Positions 30,494 to 43,201 are shown, counted from the stretch's first letter. The stretch: 51,137 nucleotides of DNA from 40CM-4-68-19 sp036513415 (GCA_036513415.1 DATBZA010000050.1:1-51137); one strand, 5' to 3'. Notes: generated by a model from the letters alone, not told the origin. Numbers and translations: made by a program.

Positions 30494-32947
30494 ATGTCCG
30501 AGAAAGGCAAAGTCGTCACCCCGGCAGCTCCGGGCCTGATCAACAAGGAGGACATTCCGCCCGTCCTCCCCATCCTGCCGCTGCGCAACAGCGTCTTCTT
30601 TCCGGGGGGCGTGCTGCCTCTGGCGGTCGGACGGCAGAAGACCATCGCGCTGATCAAGGATGCGGTCCGCGACGACCAGGTGATCGGCGTCGTGACCCAG
30701 CGCAAGGCCGAGGAGGAAGACCCCGGCGCCGACGACCTCCACAAGATGGGGACCGTCGCCCGGATCGTCAAACTGCTCAAGATGGGCGAGGACAACTACT
30801 CGCTCGTGGTGCAGGGCCTCGCGCGCTTCCGCGTCTCCGAGCTGGTGCAGGAGCACCCCTACCTCAAGGCGCGGATCGAGCCGGTCGACGACAAGACGCC
30901 CGTCGACGAGGTCGAGATCGAGGCGCTGGGCATCAACCTCAAGAAGCTGGCCCGCGAAGTCATCGAGATGATGCCGGAGCTGCCGGCCGCCGCCACCGAG
31001 CTGGTGGAGTCGATCACCCAGCCGGGCCACCTCGCCGACCTGATCGCGGCCAACGTGGACGTGCCCATCGAGGAGAAGCAGCAAGTCCTGGAGACCGTGG
31101 ACCTCAAGGAGCGGATGAAGCTGGTCCTCGAGCTGCTCAACCGCAAGCGCGAGATCCTCAAGCTGAGCTCGAAGATCGACTCCCAGGTCAAGGGCGAGAT
31201 GTCCAAGACCCAGCGCGAGTACTACCTGCGCCAGCAGCTCAAGGCCATCAAGGAGGAGCTGGGCGAGCTGGGCGAGGAAGAGGAGGAGCTCGACGAGCTC
31301 GGCGAGCGGCTGAAGAAGATCGGTCTGCCGCCGGAGGTCGAGAAGGTCGCCAACAAGGAGCTGAACCGGCTGAAGAGCATTCCGACGGCCTCCTCCGAGT
31401 ACACGGTGGCGCGCACCTATCTGGAGTGGATCGCCGATCTGCCCTGGAGCAAGAAGACCGAGGACAACCTCGACGTCGAGAACGCCAAGGGCGTCCTGCA
31501 CAAGGACCACTACAGCCTGGAGAAGGTGAAGAAGCGCATCCTCGAGTACCTGGCGGTCCGCAAGCTGAAGAACGACATGAAGGGGCCCATCCTCTGCCTG
31601 GTCGGGCCTCCCGGCGTGGGCAAGACGACGCTCGGCCAGTCCATCGCGCGGGCCACGAACCGCAAGTTCGTGCGCCTGTCATTGGGCGGCGTGCGCGACG
31701 AGGCGGAGATCCGCGGGCACCGGCGCACCTACGTGGGCGCGCTGCCCGGCCGCGTGATCCAATCGATGAAGAAGGCCGCGACCGTCAACCCGGTCATGAT
31801 GCTCGACGAGATCGACAAGCTGGGCGCCGATTTTCGCGGCGACCCGAGCGCGGCGCTGCTCGAGGTCCTGGATCCGGAGCAGAACAACTCCTTCTCCGAC
31901 CACTACCTCGACGTGCCCTACGACCTCTCCAAGATCATGTTCATCGCCACCGCCAACCAGCTGGAGCCGATCCCGCCGCCCCTCCGCGACCGCATGGAGG
32001 TCATCGAGCTGCCCGGGTACACCTTCGACGAGAAGGTGCACATCGCCCGGAACCACCTGATCCCCAAGCAGGTGCGGGAGCACGGCCTCTCGCTGGAGAA
32101 CATCGAGATCACCGACGGCGCGCTGGCGAGGATCATCGGCGGCTACACGCGCGAGGCGGGCGTCCGCAACCTCGAGCGGACCATCGCCGACGTCTGCCGC
32201 GCGGTGGCGGTGGACGTGGCGAAGGGCGACTCGGCGAAGCGCACCATCACTCCCGAGGATCTTGAAATCATCCTCGGGCCCGAAAAGCACTACTCGGAGA
32301 CCGCGGAGCGCACCGAGCTTCCGGGAGTGGCCACCGGCCTCGCCTGGACCGCCGCGGGCGGCGACCTGCTCTTCATCGAGGCGACCCGCATGCAGGGCAA
32401 GGGTGGCATCACGCTCACCGGGCAGCTCGGGGACGTGATGAAGGAGTCCTGCCAGGCGGCGCTCAGCTACACCCGCAACAGGGCGCAGAAGCTGGGCATC
32501 GATCCGCGCTTCCTGGAGAAGAACGACATCCACATCCACTTCCCGGCGGGCGCCATCCCCAAGGACGGCCCTTCGGCGGGCGTGACCATCTTCACCGCGC
32601 TGACCAGCCTGCTCACCGGCATCCGCGTCCGCGGCGACGTGGCGATGACCGGCGAGGCCACGCTGCGTGGGCTGGTGCTGCCGGTGGGCGGCATCAAGGA
32701 GAAGGTGCTGGCCGCGCACCGGGCGGGCATCAAGCGGATCATCCTGCCCGAGCGGAACAAGAAGGACCTGGTCGACGTGCCGGAGCAGGCAAAGAAGGAG
32801 ATGGAGTTCATCTTCGCCCACTCGATGGACGACGTACTCCGCTCCGCGCTGGAGGAGGATCCGTTCATCAAGGCGGAGAAGAACCCGCCTCCGGCGGAAC
32901 AGGCGCAGGGGGAACAGAAGCAGCCGGAGCCTCAGGCGCACGCCTAA
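30494..32947 (+). CDS. lon: ATP-dependent protease Lon
   Basis: An 817-residue cytoplasmic protease of the Lon A type. It has the N-terminal substrate-binding domain (about 20-210, opening LPILPLRNSVFFPGG), a helical linker, and an AAA+ module with Walker A GPPGVGKT (about 371-378) and Walker B MLDEID. The C-terminal protease domain has the catalytic Ser in DGPSAGV (about 693) and Lys in KEKVLAAHRAG (about 736). All key residues are present and the length is normal. The ATG at 30494 is preceded by GAGAA. The stop codon lies inside the first of three short direct repeats. Confidence 0.96.
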   Translation: MSEKGKVVTPAAPGLINKEDIPPVLPILPLRNSVFFPGGVLPLAVGRQKTIALIKDAVRDDQVIGVVTQRKAEEEDPGADDLHKMGTVARIVKLLKMGEDNYSLVVQGLARFRVSELVQEHPYLKARIEPVDDKTPVDEVEIEALGINLKKLAREVIEMMPELPAAATELVESITQPGHLADLIAANVDVPIEEKQQVLETVDLKERMKLVLELLNRKREILKLSSKIDSQVKGEMSKTQREYYLRQQLKAIKEELGELGEEEEELDELGERLKKIGLPPEVEKVANKELNRLKSIPTASSEYTVARTYLEWIADLPWSKKTEDNLDVENAKGVLHKDHYSLEKVKKRILEYLAVRKLKNDMKGPILCLVGPPGVGKTTLGQSIARATNRKFVRLSLGGVRDEAEIRGHRRTYVGALPGRVIQSMKKAATVNPVMMLDEIDKLGADFRGDPSAALLEVLDPEQNNSFSDHYLDVPYDLSKIMFIATANQLEPIPPPLRDRMEVIELPGYTFDEKVHIARNHLIPKQVREHGLSLENIEITDGALARIIGGYTREAGVRNLERTIADVCRAVAVDVAKGDSAKRTITPEDLEIILGPEKHYSETAERTELPGVATGLAWTAAGGDLLFIEATRMQGKGGITLTGQLGDVMKESCQAALSYTRNRAQKLGIDPRFLEKNDIHIHFPAGAIPKDGPSAGVTIFTALTSLLTGIRVRGDVAMTGEATLRGLVLPVGGIKEKVLAAHRAGIKRIILPERNKKDLVDVPEQAKKEMEFIFAHSMDDVLRSALEEDPFIKAEKNPPPAEQAQGEQKQPEPQAHA

Positions 32948-32987
32948 CGCCCGCGGGCCCTAACGCCCGCGGCCCTAACGCCCGCGG
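32943..32987 (+). repeat. Three direct copies of a 14-bp unit after lon
   Basis: CCTAACGCCCGCGG occurs at 32943-32956, 32959-32972 and 32974-32987, with 16- and 15-base periods. The lon stop codon TAA is in the first copy. The last copy runs into a stem-loop. Confidence 0.85.
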
Positions 32988-33001
32988 CCTTCAGGCCGCG
33001 G
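32982..33001 (+). terminator. lon downstream stem-loop
   Basis: An 8-bp GC stem (CCGCGGCC/GGCCGCGG) around TTCA sits 34 bases after the lon stop. It is not followed by T bases, so a terminator role is inferred from position. Confidence 0.45.
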
Positions 33002-33019
33002 AACCCGCGAGATTTGGCG

Positions 33020-33042
33020 GACCCCTATGCAATGTAGGGGTC
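33020..33042. terminator. Stem-loop between lon and the GGDEF gene
   Basis: GACCCCTA and TAGGGGTC form an 8-bp stem around a 7-base loop. It lies between the convergent lon and diguanylate cyclase genes and could serve either strand. Confidence 0.4.
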
Positions 33043-33063
33043 TCGCTTGTCGGGCAAGGGGCC

Positions 33064-33128
33064 TCGTTCAGTCTGAATGTTCCGGAGGTCGCGTTCAGTC
33101 TGATAGCCTGAAGGGTCGCGTTCAGTCT
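33064..33128 (+). repeat. 27-bp-period direct repeat
   Basis: The core CGTTCAGTCT occurs three times, at 33065, 33092 and 33119, spaced exactly 27 bases apart; the first two share CGTTCAGTCTGA and GGTC at the unit end. The third core runs up to the stop codon of the diguanylate cyclase gene. Confidence 0.75.
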
Positions 33129-34033
33129 CACGCCGCCCTGCACACCCGCGCCCGCCCTTCCTTCTTCGCGCGATACAGCGCCGCGTCCGCCCGTGCCATC
33201 AGCTCCTCCAGGCTGGCGCAGCCTTCCGCACCGGCCACCCCAATCGACAACGTTGTCGCAAAGTTCTGGTCGAGCACCGTGAGCGGCCGCGCCGCAACGC
33301 GGCCGAGCAGGCGCTCCGCGGTCGCCATCGCACCCTCCAGGTTCGTCTCCGGCATCAGCGCAACGAACTCATCCCCGCCGAGCCGCGCGGGGAGATCGCT
33401 GGCCCGCAACGTCGCCCGCACCAGGGCGCCGATGTGCTGCAGGACGGCGTCCCCCGCGGCATGGCCGAAGGTGTCGTTGATCTTCTTGAAGCCGTCCACG
33501 TCCATCATCGCGCAGGCGAGAGCGTGGCCATGCCGGCGGTGCCGGACCCACTCTCCGTCCGCGTGGTCCAGGAAGGCGCGCCGGTTCAGCACGCCGGTCA
33601 GCGAGTCGATCATCGCCAGCTCGCGGAGCCTGCCGGTGAGTGAAGCGAGCTGCGAGACGGACTCGTGATACCGGCGCCGCAGCACGTCGACCTGGTCCAC
33701 CAGCTCGGACGAAGTGGCCGACTCGCGACCCACTCCCGCGAAGTACGGCCGCTCGACGCCGTAGAACCGGTATGCCGTGCTGATCAGCCTCTCGCGGCCG
33801 CGGTGCACCAGCTCGAGGGAGAGCGAGAAGGTGCCGTCCTGGTGCATGGTGAGCGCCTGCCGCAGGCGCTCCTGCGAAGGTTCGTCGAGGGAGCGAACGA
33901 AGCTCTCGCCGGAAGCGACCAGGGGGACCGAGGAGCGGAGGCCGGCGCTCGCTTTGACGACGCGGAGCTCGGCGTCGAGGATCACGAGGAAGTCCGGCGA
34001 CCGCTCGATCAGGAGTGCGTCGAGACCTTGCAC
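33128..34033 (-). CDS. Diguanylate cyclase with PAS-like sensor
   Basis: A 301-residue soluble enzyme that should make cyclic di-GMP from GTP. An N-terminal PAS-like part (about 1-115, LLIERSPDFLVILDAE) is followed by a helical linker and a GGDEF domain with the intact motif RLGGDEF. A feedback-inhibition I-site, RxxD (Arg-Ala-Ser-Asp), sits exactly five residues before GGDEF, so product inhibition is expected. The GTG at 34033 is preferred because sequence upstream loses any domain pattern, though the frame stays open far beyond. It diverges from an epimerase-like gene, and the nearby PilZ gene is a possible reader of its product. Confidence 0.86.
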   Translation of the reverse strand: MQGLDALLIERSPDFLVILDAELRVVKASAGLRSSVPLVASGESFVRSLDEPSQERLRQALTMHQDGTFSLSLELVHRGRERLISTAYRFYGVERPYFAGVGRESATSSELVDQVDVLRRRYHESVSQLASLTGRLRELAMIDSLTGVLNRRAFLDHADGEWVRHRRHGHALACAMMDVDGFKKINDTFGHAAGDAVLQHIGALVRATLRASDLPARLGGDEFVALMPETNLEGAMATAERLLGRVAARPLTVLDQNFATTLSIGVAGAEGCASLEELMARADAALYRAKKEGRARVCRAA

Positions 34034-34174
34034 GTTGCGGCGCCCCCCCGCGGTTGAGCTGGAAGCATACGGGGCGCCTCGTGTCCGCGAAAGTGTACGA
34101 ATTGCGTGTCCTGAACCTACACTGTAGGGGCGGATTTGCCCCGCGGCTCCACGGGTTGCGGCAGCGGGCGCGGC

Positions 34175-35275
34175 ATGACAGATCGGGGGACTGTGCGCGC
34201 GGTGCTGGTGACCGGAGCAGGCGGCCTGGTGGGATCTCACCTTTGCGAGGCCTTCGCAGAGGATGGGTGGGAGGTGCGCGCACTCGATCGTCCCGGGAGC
34301 GACTGCACCGCCGCCCGGGCGGCCGGCGCGACGGTCAGCGACGTGGAGCTGGCGCAGCCCGAGGGCGCGCTCGCCGCCGCGCGGCTGGCCAAGGGGACCA
34401 AGCTGGTGGCGCATGCGGCCTTCCCGGGAGCCAACGACCGGGAGGAGGCCCTGGCGACGGTGCGCGGGGCGATGGCGGCCGCGCTGCAGGCGGGTGCGCC
34501 GTTCCTGCTGCTCTCCAGCGCGACCGTCTACGGGCGGCCCCGAAACCTCCCCTGCGAGGAGGGCGAGATGAAGCTCCCCGTGGACAAGCACGGGGAAACC
34601 CGCTGGGCGGTGGAGCGGGAAGCGTTCCTCTGGCGGCGCACGCGCGGGCTCAAGCTGGTGGTCCTCCGTCCGGCCCTCACCTACGGCCCGCGGCAGAGGC
34701 GTGGGCTGGCAGTGGTGCTCGCGGTCGCGGCACTGGCCGCGCAGGCAGGCCGGGCCTTGTGGGTCCCCCGCCGCGGGCCCGTGGTGCACACCGTGCATGC
34801 GCAGGACGTCGCCCAGGCCGCGGTGCTGGTGGGCGCGGAGGCGGAAGCCCTGGACGGGCGGGCGTTCAACGTCGCCGACGACGTGCCGCTCCCGCTGGAG
34901 GAGCTCGCGCGCGCCGTGCGGCAAGCGACCGGGGCACGCGAGGCGGGCAGGCTCCCGTATTCCCCCCGCCCGGCGCGGGTCGGGCTCTGGTTCGCGAAGC
35001 GCCTGCCCGATTGGGTCCTGTGGGGTCCACTCAACCGGCGGATCGCGCGCGGCTGGCGGCTGGCTTTCGACGGGCAGCCGCCGATCGCGCCGCCGCGCCT
35101 CGAGCCTGATCTGCTCGAGCAGCTCTCGGCGGACCGCTGGTACGACACGCAGCGCCTGCGCGCGCTCGGCTTCGCGCCTCGGTTTCCCAGCGCGGTTGAC
35201 GGGCTGCAGCAGCTGGCGCTCCAGAGCCGCACGCGCGGATTGCTTCCCGCGGCGCAGGCAGCCCTCGCGCCCTGA
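34175..35275 (+). CDS. NAD-dependent epimerase/dehydratase-like protein (extended SDR)
   Basis: A 366-residue protein of the extended short-chain dehydrogenase family. The nucleotide-binding loop is VLVTGAGGLVGSH (Gly-x-x-Gly-x-x-Gly), and the SSATVYG segment follows as in sugar-nucleotide epimerases. Where the catalytic Tyr-x-x-x-Lys normally stands (in Tyr-Gly-x-Ser-Lys), the sequence reads His-Gly-Glu-Thr-Arg, so both catalytic residues appear replaced. It may bind nucleotide without normal catalysis or use a different residue. The ATG at 34175 opens MTDRGTVRAVLVTG. It leads a run of same-strand genes into the kinase operon. Confidence 0.75.
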   Translation: MTDRGTVRAVLVTGAGGLVGSHLCEAFAEDGWEVRALDRPGSDCTAARAAGATVSDVELAQPEGALAAARLAKGTKLVAHAAFPGANDREEALATVRGAMAAALQAGAPFLLLSSATVYGRPRNLPCEEGEMKLPVDKHGETRWAVEREAFLWRRTRGLKLVVLRPALTYGPRQRRGLAVVLAVAALAAQAGRALWVPRRGPVVHTVHAQDVAQAAVLVGAEAEALDGRAFNVADDVPLPLEELARAVRQATGAREAGRLPYSPRPARVGLWFAKRLPDWVLWGPLNRRIARGWRLAFDGQPPIAPPRLEPDLLEQLSADRWYDTQRLRALGFAPRFPSAVDGLQQLALQSRTRGLLPAAQAALAP

Positions 35276-35301
35276 TCGCGCATTCGGTACAATTCGCCCG
35301 G

Positions 35302-35874
35302 ATGAGCGACGACGAGCTGGAACAGAGAGCCGAGAGGGCCGTGCGGCGCGGGGAGCTGCTCGCCGCGCTCGAGCTCTTCGAGGCCCATCTCGCCCAGCAA
35401 CCGGACGACGACCGCGTCCGCACCCGGATGGAGGCGGTGCGCGCGCTGCTGCAGCCCAGCGAGCTGGTGAGCCGCCGGCGCGTCGATCCGGCGGAGCCCG
35501 GTGCATCGTCGGCGCCGATCAGCGATGCCGAGCGGGGAGAGGTCTACGCCAGCTCCGCCCGCTTCCACGAAGCAGCTCAAGCCTACGAGCGCGCGGTGGC
35601 CGCGAACCCGGAGAACCAGCTCCTCCGGGAACGACTCGAGGAACTGCGCGCTTTGGCCAGCCCGGCCGGCAGGGCCGATCTCGATGCCGCCGAGAAGCTC
35701 GACGAGCCGCCCGGGGCCCCGGCCAACGGCTCGCCCCCGGCGGGAACGCGGTCCGAGAAGGCGCACGCGGCGTCTTTCGCGCCCATCCACGCGGTGCCGT
35801 CGCGCACCCTGCCGCGCGACGCGAAAGCGCTCCTGGAGGAGCTGCTGCAGCGGGTGCGGACCGGCCGGCGCTGA
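35302..35874 (+). CDS. TPR-like protein of unknown function
   Basis: A 190-residue soluble protein. Two helical repeat-like segments can be seen (AVRRGELLAALELFEAHLAQ, and ARFHEAAQAYERAVAANPEN, a good TPR motif), followed by a disordered Pro/Ala-rich linker (about 125-165) and a short C-terminal helix (DAKALLEELLQRV). No signal or membrane segment. It lies 26 bases after the epimerase-like gene and 89 bases before the kinase gene, and may work with one of them. The ATG at 35302 follows a GGATG-containing leader without a strong ribosome binding site. Confidence 0.65.
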   Translation: MSDDELEQRAERAVRRGELLAALELFEAHLAQQPDDDRVRTRMEAVRALLQPSELVSRRRVDPAEPGASSAPISDAERGEVYASSARFHEAAQAYERAVAANPENQLLRERLEELRALASPAGRADLDAAEKLDEPPGAPANGSPPAGTRSEKAHAASFAPIHAVPSRTLPRDAKALLEELLQRVRTGRR

Positions 35875-35963
35875 CGCGGATGTCTCGCTTCTGCGGAATG
35901 GCGCCGTTGGCAATTTCGCTGTAGAAACGCGACACGCGCGTCAGGGGTTTCGGCGGAGGTTCG

Positions 35964-37717
<1,754 letters not shown>

Positions 37718-37721
<4 letters not shown>

Positions 37722-38577
37722 TCGCCACCCTGGCCATCGTGATGCAGCTCGCGCAGGGGCAGCCCGCGCAAGAGCAGTCTCGCGCCGCGGCGGACGCGAT
37801 GGCGCGCGCCCGCGTGACGTTCGAATACGGCGACTATGCCCAGGCTTCCAAGCTCCTCTCCGCGCTGGTGGAAGCGGGCCGGTTCGATTCCTTGCAGACG
37901 CGGGCGGAGGCGTACCGGCTGCTCGGGCTCTCCTTGTTCTACCAGGGGCGCAAGGGCGAAGCGTACAGCGCGTTCCTCGAGTACCTCTACATCGACCCGG
38001 ATGCCGAGCTGGATCCCTTCTACGTCCCGCCTGCGGCCGTCTCCTTCTTCGAGAAGGTGAAGAAGGAAGCCGAGTCGCGGCTTCAGCCGCTGCGCGCGCA
38101 GAAGCAGGTCCAGCAGGACGCGCAGAAGAGGGCCGCGGCCGAGGAAGCGGAGCGCAGGAAGCAGCGCGAGCTGGAGGCGGAACGGCGGCGGCTCCAGGAG
38201 ATCTCGCCCTCCATCGAACGGCGCGTCGTCCAGCACGAGTTCTGGGTGACGATGATGCCGTTCGGCATCGGGCAGCTCCAGAACGGCGACCGGAAGCTGG
38301 GCATCTTCCTGGCCACCGCGCAGCTGATCACCGGGGCCGCCAGCGCCGGCAGCGCGCTGCTGATCGAGCAGCTTCGCGACAACGCCACCGGCAAATTCGA
38401 CGACAACGGGCCCGGGGCCACGCCCTACAAGTCGGCGCAGAGGCTCAACGTGGTGAAGTGGGTCGGCGCCGCCCTGTTCTACGGGCTCTGGGTGGGCGGC
38501 GCCATCCAGGCGGCCATCAACTTCAAACCGGAGGAGCAGCTTCCCGATCGGCTCCTCCAGCCCGGGCAGGGCCGCTG

Positions 38578-38578
<1 letters not shown>
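37718..38578 (+). CDS. TPR/coiled-coil membrane protein in the kinase operon
   Basis: A 286-residue protein with an N-terminal signal-like helix (1-12), a TPR-like region (about 25-95), a charged coiled coil (about 115-160, Gln/Glu/Arg-rich) and a C-terminal part with two membrane helices (about 195-215 and 245-265). The segment WVTMMPFGIGQLQNGDRKLG resembles small TM proteins often linked to TPR proteins of myxobacteria. It may form a bridge between the kinase and other envelope parts. The ATG at 37718 lies in the last codons of the kinase gene (ATGA overlap), and its own TGA overlaps the ATG of the next gene. Confidence 0.72.
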
Positions 38579-40400
<1,822 letters not shown>

Positions 40401-40404
<4 letters not shown>

Positions 40405-41105
40405 CAGAAATGTCGCGGAAGGCGCCTTTCTCGCACCGTCCACAAGGCACGAATCGTTTGCTTTTCCAGCGGTTTTTTCGTGGCGCAGCGCTTGCGTCGA
40501 TCCTGGGCGTGCTGGTGTGCGCGCAGGTTTACTGCCTGATTCCGCAGACGGTGGAGCCGATCCTCCAGGCCCCGCATCCGGCGCCCTACATCGTGGTGGA
40601 GACGATCCCCAGCTACCTTCTCGCACCCCAGCTCACCCTCATCCGCCAGGGCGCCGGCGACGCGGCGATGGCGCAAGCTTGTCATTGCCAGCTCTGGTTC
40701 GACGGGCTCGTCGTCCACGAGGACGATCCGACGATCACGCTGCAGGCGAAATGGTTCGTCGACTACGACGTCACCAATCCCTCCTCCACGCGCCCTTGGG
40801 CCGCCGATCTCATCCCCGGCACCTTCGACAACGCGACCGCGATCGTCCGTCCGGTGCGCACCTTCCAATTCGACGCCGATGCGGTGGGAATCGTCACCAG
40901 CGGCGTGCACCTGGTGGAGGTGGTGATCGGCGAGACGGCCGGCTTCGATCCCAGCTCCACGACGCAGCCCAATCGCGCGATGAAGGCCGGCTATACGCCG
41001 GCGGTGTGGCGCTTTCCCGTGAACGTCCGGGTCGAGCAGGTCACAGGGCAATGCAATCAGCCGCCGGCGCAGAGCCCGCCGTCGGTGAGGGTGTCCTGCC
41101 CATGA
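40401..41105 (+). CDS. Exported protein of unknown function in the kinase operon
   Basis: A 234-residue protein with an N-terminal signal or anchor helix (about 28-46, ALASILGVLVCAQVYCL). The remainder looks beta-rich and soluble (AKWFVDYDVTN, GVHLVEVVIGETAGF), with Cys pairs at ACHC and at the end. No family is recognised. The GTG at 40401 overlaps the TGA of the sigma-54 activator gene; an ATG at 40410 is also possible. Its stop overlaps the ATG of the next gene, so it is translated with its neighbours. Confidence 0.6.
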
Positions 41106-42664
41106 GGCGCGCGCTGCCGCTGCTCGTTTCGCTTGCCGCGTGCTCGCTGCGGGATCCGCGCGTCAGCGCGGCCTCATGCACGAGCAATGGACAGTGCGGG
41201 CGACACGACATCTGCTTCCTGGGAGAATGCCGGCCGCCCGCAGCGAATCTCTCGGTCGTACAGATGGAGGTCCGGCCGCCCGCCGGCTCGCAGTTCGGTG
41301 TGAAGGGGCAGCAACTCGACCTGAGCCGGAGCGTGCTCAACGACGTCACGCTCGCAGTTGCGCTCGTTGCCGACGGATCGGTGACCCAGGAGCTGGACGA
41401 CGGCGGTACGGCGCCGGTCCCGGGGGCCATCCTGACCTGGACGGATTATGCGCCGGTGATCCCGGACCGGGTGGAGCAAGTGACGGCGGTGACGGATTCC
41501 GATGGCGGGTACGGTGGCGCGCGGATTTCGCAGGGTTCGTGGCAGGTGCTGGTGCAGCCGCCGGCGCCTCTTCCGCCGCTTCGGACGGGGCCATTCGACA
41601 CGGCGGCCCCGGTCCTGAACTTCGTCCTCCCCAGAACGAGCGCGCTCCAGCGGCTCGACGGCGTGCTCCTCGCCGACGGCGGCGGTCTGGCGGGTGCGAG
41701 CGTGACCGCCGTCGACGCGCTGGGCACCGCGATTTCGGCGCCCTCCGTCTCCGAGGCCGACGGCGGCTACACCCTCTACCTGCCGCCCTCGCTGGCACCG
41801 CCTTCGGTCCAGATCGGGCCGCAGGACGCCGACGCCGGAACGGCCGCAGCGGCCCTGGATCCGTTCCCGACGTACCCGCCCGTTACGTACCAGCCCAGCA
41901 TCGCGATCGACCTGCCCGCGACGGCCTCGCTCAACGGCACGGTGCTCGACTCCCAAGGCGCCCCCGTGCCCGCTGCCCGCGTGTACGTGCGCAACGTGAA
42001 CAAGCCCTGGACGCTGGCGCGCTCGGTGGTCACGGACGGGGCGGGCGCGTACGCGATGACGCTCCGGGCCAGCGAGTACATCGTGCAGGCAGCCCCCTCG
42101 ACGGACGCCAATTCTCCCGCTCTCTCCGCACAACAGCCGGTCACGCTTCCCGCCACAGGGCCACTGAACCTCACCTGCCCGCCCAAGGTCGTTCGGCTGG
42201 GTCAGGTGCTGACCGCGGATGGCCGGTTCGTCGGCGCGAATTTCCAGATCCTGGCCATGCGGGTCCCCGACGGCCTGGTGACGACCCGTGCCGCTCCCCC
42301 CACTGCGACGGACCCCAACGGGATCTTCTCCTTGGTGGGGGACCCGGGCCGCTGGCGCATCACCGTGGTGCCGCCGGCCGGCGTCAGTCTGCCCCGCAAG
42401 ATCGTCCAGGTGGAACTCGTCGCCACCGATCCGGGCCCGTCGGCGCTGCCGGCCATCCGGATCTCGCCGCCCCTCGAGGTGGTGGGTACGGTCATGGGTT
42501 CCGCTCCCCCCGCTCAACCCGTGGGGATCGGGGGCGCGATGGTGAGCTTCTTCTCGCTCGACGTCAGTGGGCACAGCTTGTTCCTGGGCAGCGGGCTCAC
42601 TGATGCGAAGGGACGCTACGCGGCCATCCTGCCGGACGTGGCGCAGCCCGGGATCGGCCCTTGA
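41102..42664 (+). CDS. Lipoprotein with Cys-rich head and carboxypeptidase-regulatory-like domains
   Basis: This 520-residue surface lipoprotein ends the kinase operon. The lipobox is Ser-Leu-Ala-Ala-Cys (Cys about 14). A short Cys-rich knot (CTSNGQCGRHDICFLGEC, about 26-43) follows, then several beta-sandwich repeats of the carboxypeptidase-regulatory type, for instance the pattern SLNGTVLDSQGAPVPAARVY with its conserved Gly-x-V and Asp/Gly turns. Such repeats form stacked Ig-like domains and often act in adhesion. The ATG at 41102 overlaps the preceding stop (ATGA). Confidence 0.72.
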   Translation: MRRALPLLVSLAACSLRDPRVSAASCTSNGQCGRHDICFLGECRPPAANLSVVQMEVRPPAGSQFGVKGQQLDLSRSVLNDVTLAVALVADGSVTQELDDGGTAPVPGAILTWTDYAPVIPDRVEQVTAVTDSDGGYGGARISQGSWQVLVQPPAPLPPLRTGPFDTAAPVLNFVLPRTSALQRLDGVLLADGGGLAGASVTAVDALGTAISAPSVSEADGGYTLYLPPSLAPPSVQIGPQDADAGTAAAALDPFPTYPPVTYQPSIAIDLPATASLNGTVLDSQGAPVPAARVYVRNVNKPWTLARSVVTDGAGAYAMTLRASEYIVQAAPSTDANSPALSAQQPVTLPATGPLNLTCPPKVVRLGQVLTADGRFVGANFQILAMRVPDGLVTTRAAPPTATDPNGIFSLVGDPGRWRITVVPPAGVSLPRKIVQVELVATDPGPSALPAIRISPPLEVVGTVMGSAPPAQPVGIGGAMVSFFSLDVSGHSLFLGSGLTDAKGRYAAILPDVAQPGIGP

Positions 42665-42695
42665 ACGCCCGCGCATCCCACGCTAGACCCTGCGG

Positions 42696-43172
42696 GTGCC
42701 GCGCGACCCTGCGCTGAGACCGTACCGCATCGCGATGTACTGCGCTTACGGAGTCGCGTGCGCGTTCCTCTTCGCGCAGATCTTGCGCAGCGTGGTCGGG
42801 GACCTGTACGGCCGCCGGCTGGAAACGGCTACGCAGCAGAGCCCGACGGCCTGCCTGGAAGACATCGAACGGCTCTACGGGCAGATCTCCGCCCGGGCCG
42901 TGCAGCCGGCCCCGGGCGGGCTGGAGGGCGGCGCGCTCGCGCGCGAGTGGGACGCGTGGTCGCGCCGCTGGGAGGATGAGGTCGACCGCGTCAGCCAGCG
43001 TTGCCGGCTGGGCTCCGGGACGGAGCCTGGGTCGCGGGCGCTGGGGGAGGCGCTGGACGGCATCGAAGAGCTGCGCCGGCGGCTCTTCCAGTCCGGCGCC
43101 GAAGCCGCGGAGGAGGCGCGGCGGGTCAAGGAGGCCCTGGCGCAGGCGCGCCGCGAGCTGAAGGTCCGGTAG
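42696..43172 (+). CDS. Small protein with N-terminal membrane helix
   Basis: A 158-residue protein of unknown function. It has a hydrophobic helix near the N terminus (about 12-32, AMYCAYGVACAFLFAQIL) and a long Arg/Glu/Ala-rich helical body (about 70-158) that is likely a coiled coil (ALGEALDGIEELRRRLF). It starts at GTG 42696, 31 bases after the kinase operon ends, with only a weak ribosome binding site. Its stop overlaps the second REP-like palindrome. Confidence 0.55.
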   Translation: MPRDPALRPYRIAMYCAYGVACAFLFAQILRSVVGDLYGRRLETATQQSPTACLEDIERLYGQISARAVQPAPGGLEGGALAREWDAWSRRWEDEVDRVSQRCRLGSGTEPGSRALGEALDGIEELRRRLFQSGAEAAEEARRVKEALAQARRELKVR

Positions 43173-43201
43173 TCGCGGCCGCCGAAGGCGGCTTGGCGAC
43201 T
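43171..43201 (+). repeat. REP-like palindromic element, copy 2
   Basis: This 31-base palindrome has a 6-bp outer stem (AGTCGC/GCGACT), a 6-bp inner stem (GCCGCC/GGCGGC) and a 3-base loop. Relative to copy 1 at 8105 it has four differences; one pair is a compensatory change in the outer stem (C-G to T-A). It sits between two convergent genes. Confidence 0.65.

Noticed and set aside
33064..33128. CRISPR array
   Set aside because: Three units of 27 bases without a separate, variable spacer between exact repeats, and no cas genes nearby.
33128..35506. A long minus-strand extension of the diguanylate cyclase
   Set aside because: The frame stays open upstream of the PAS-like part but codes for low-complexity sequence antisense to the epimerase-like and TPR genes. 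The GTG at 34033 is used instead.
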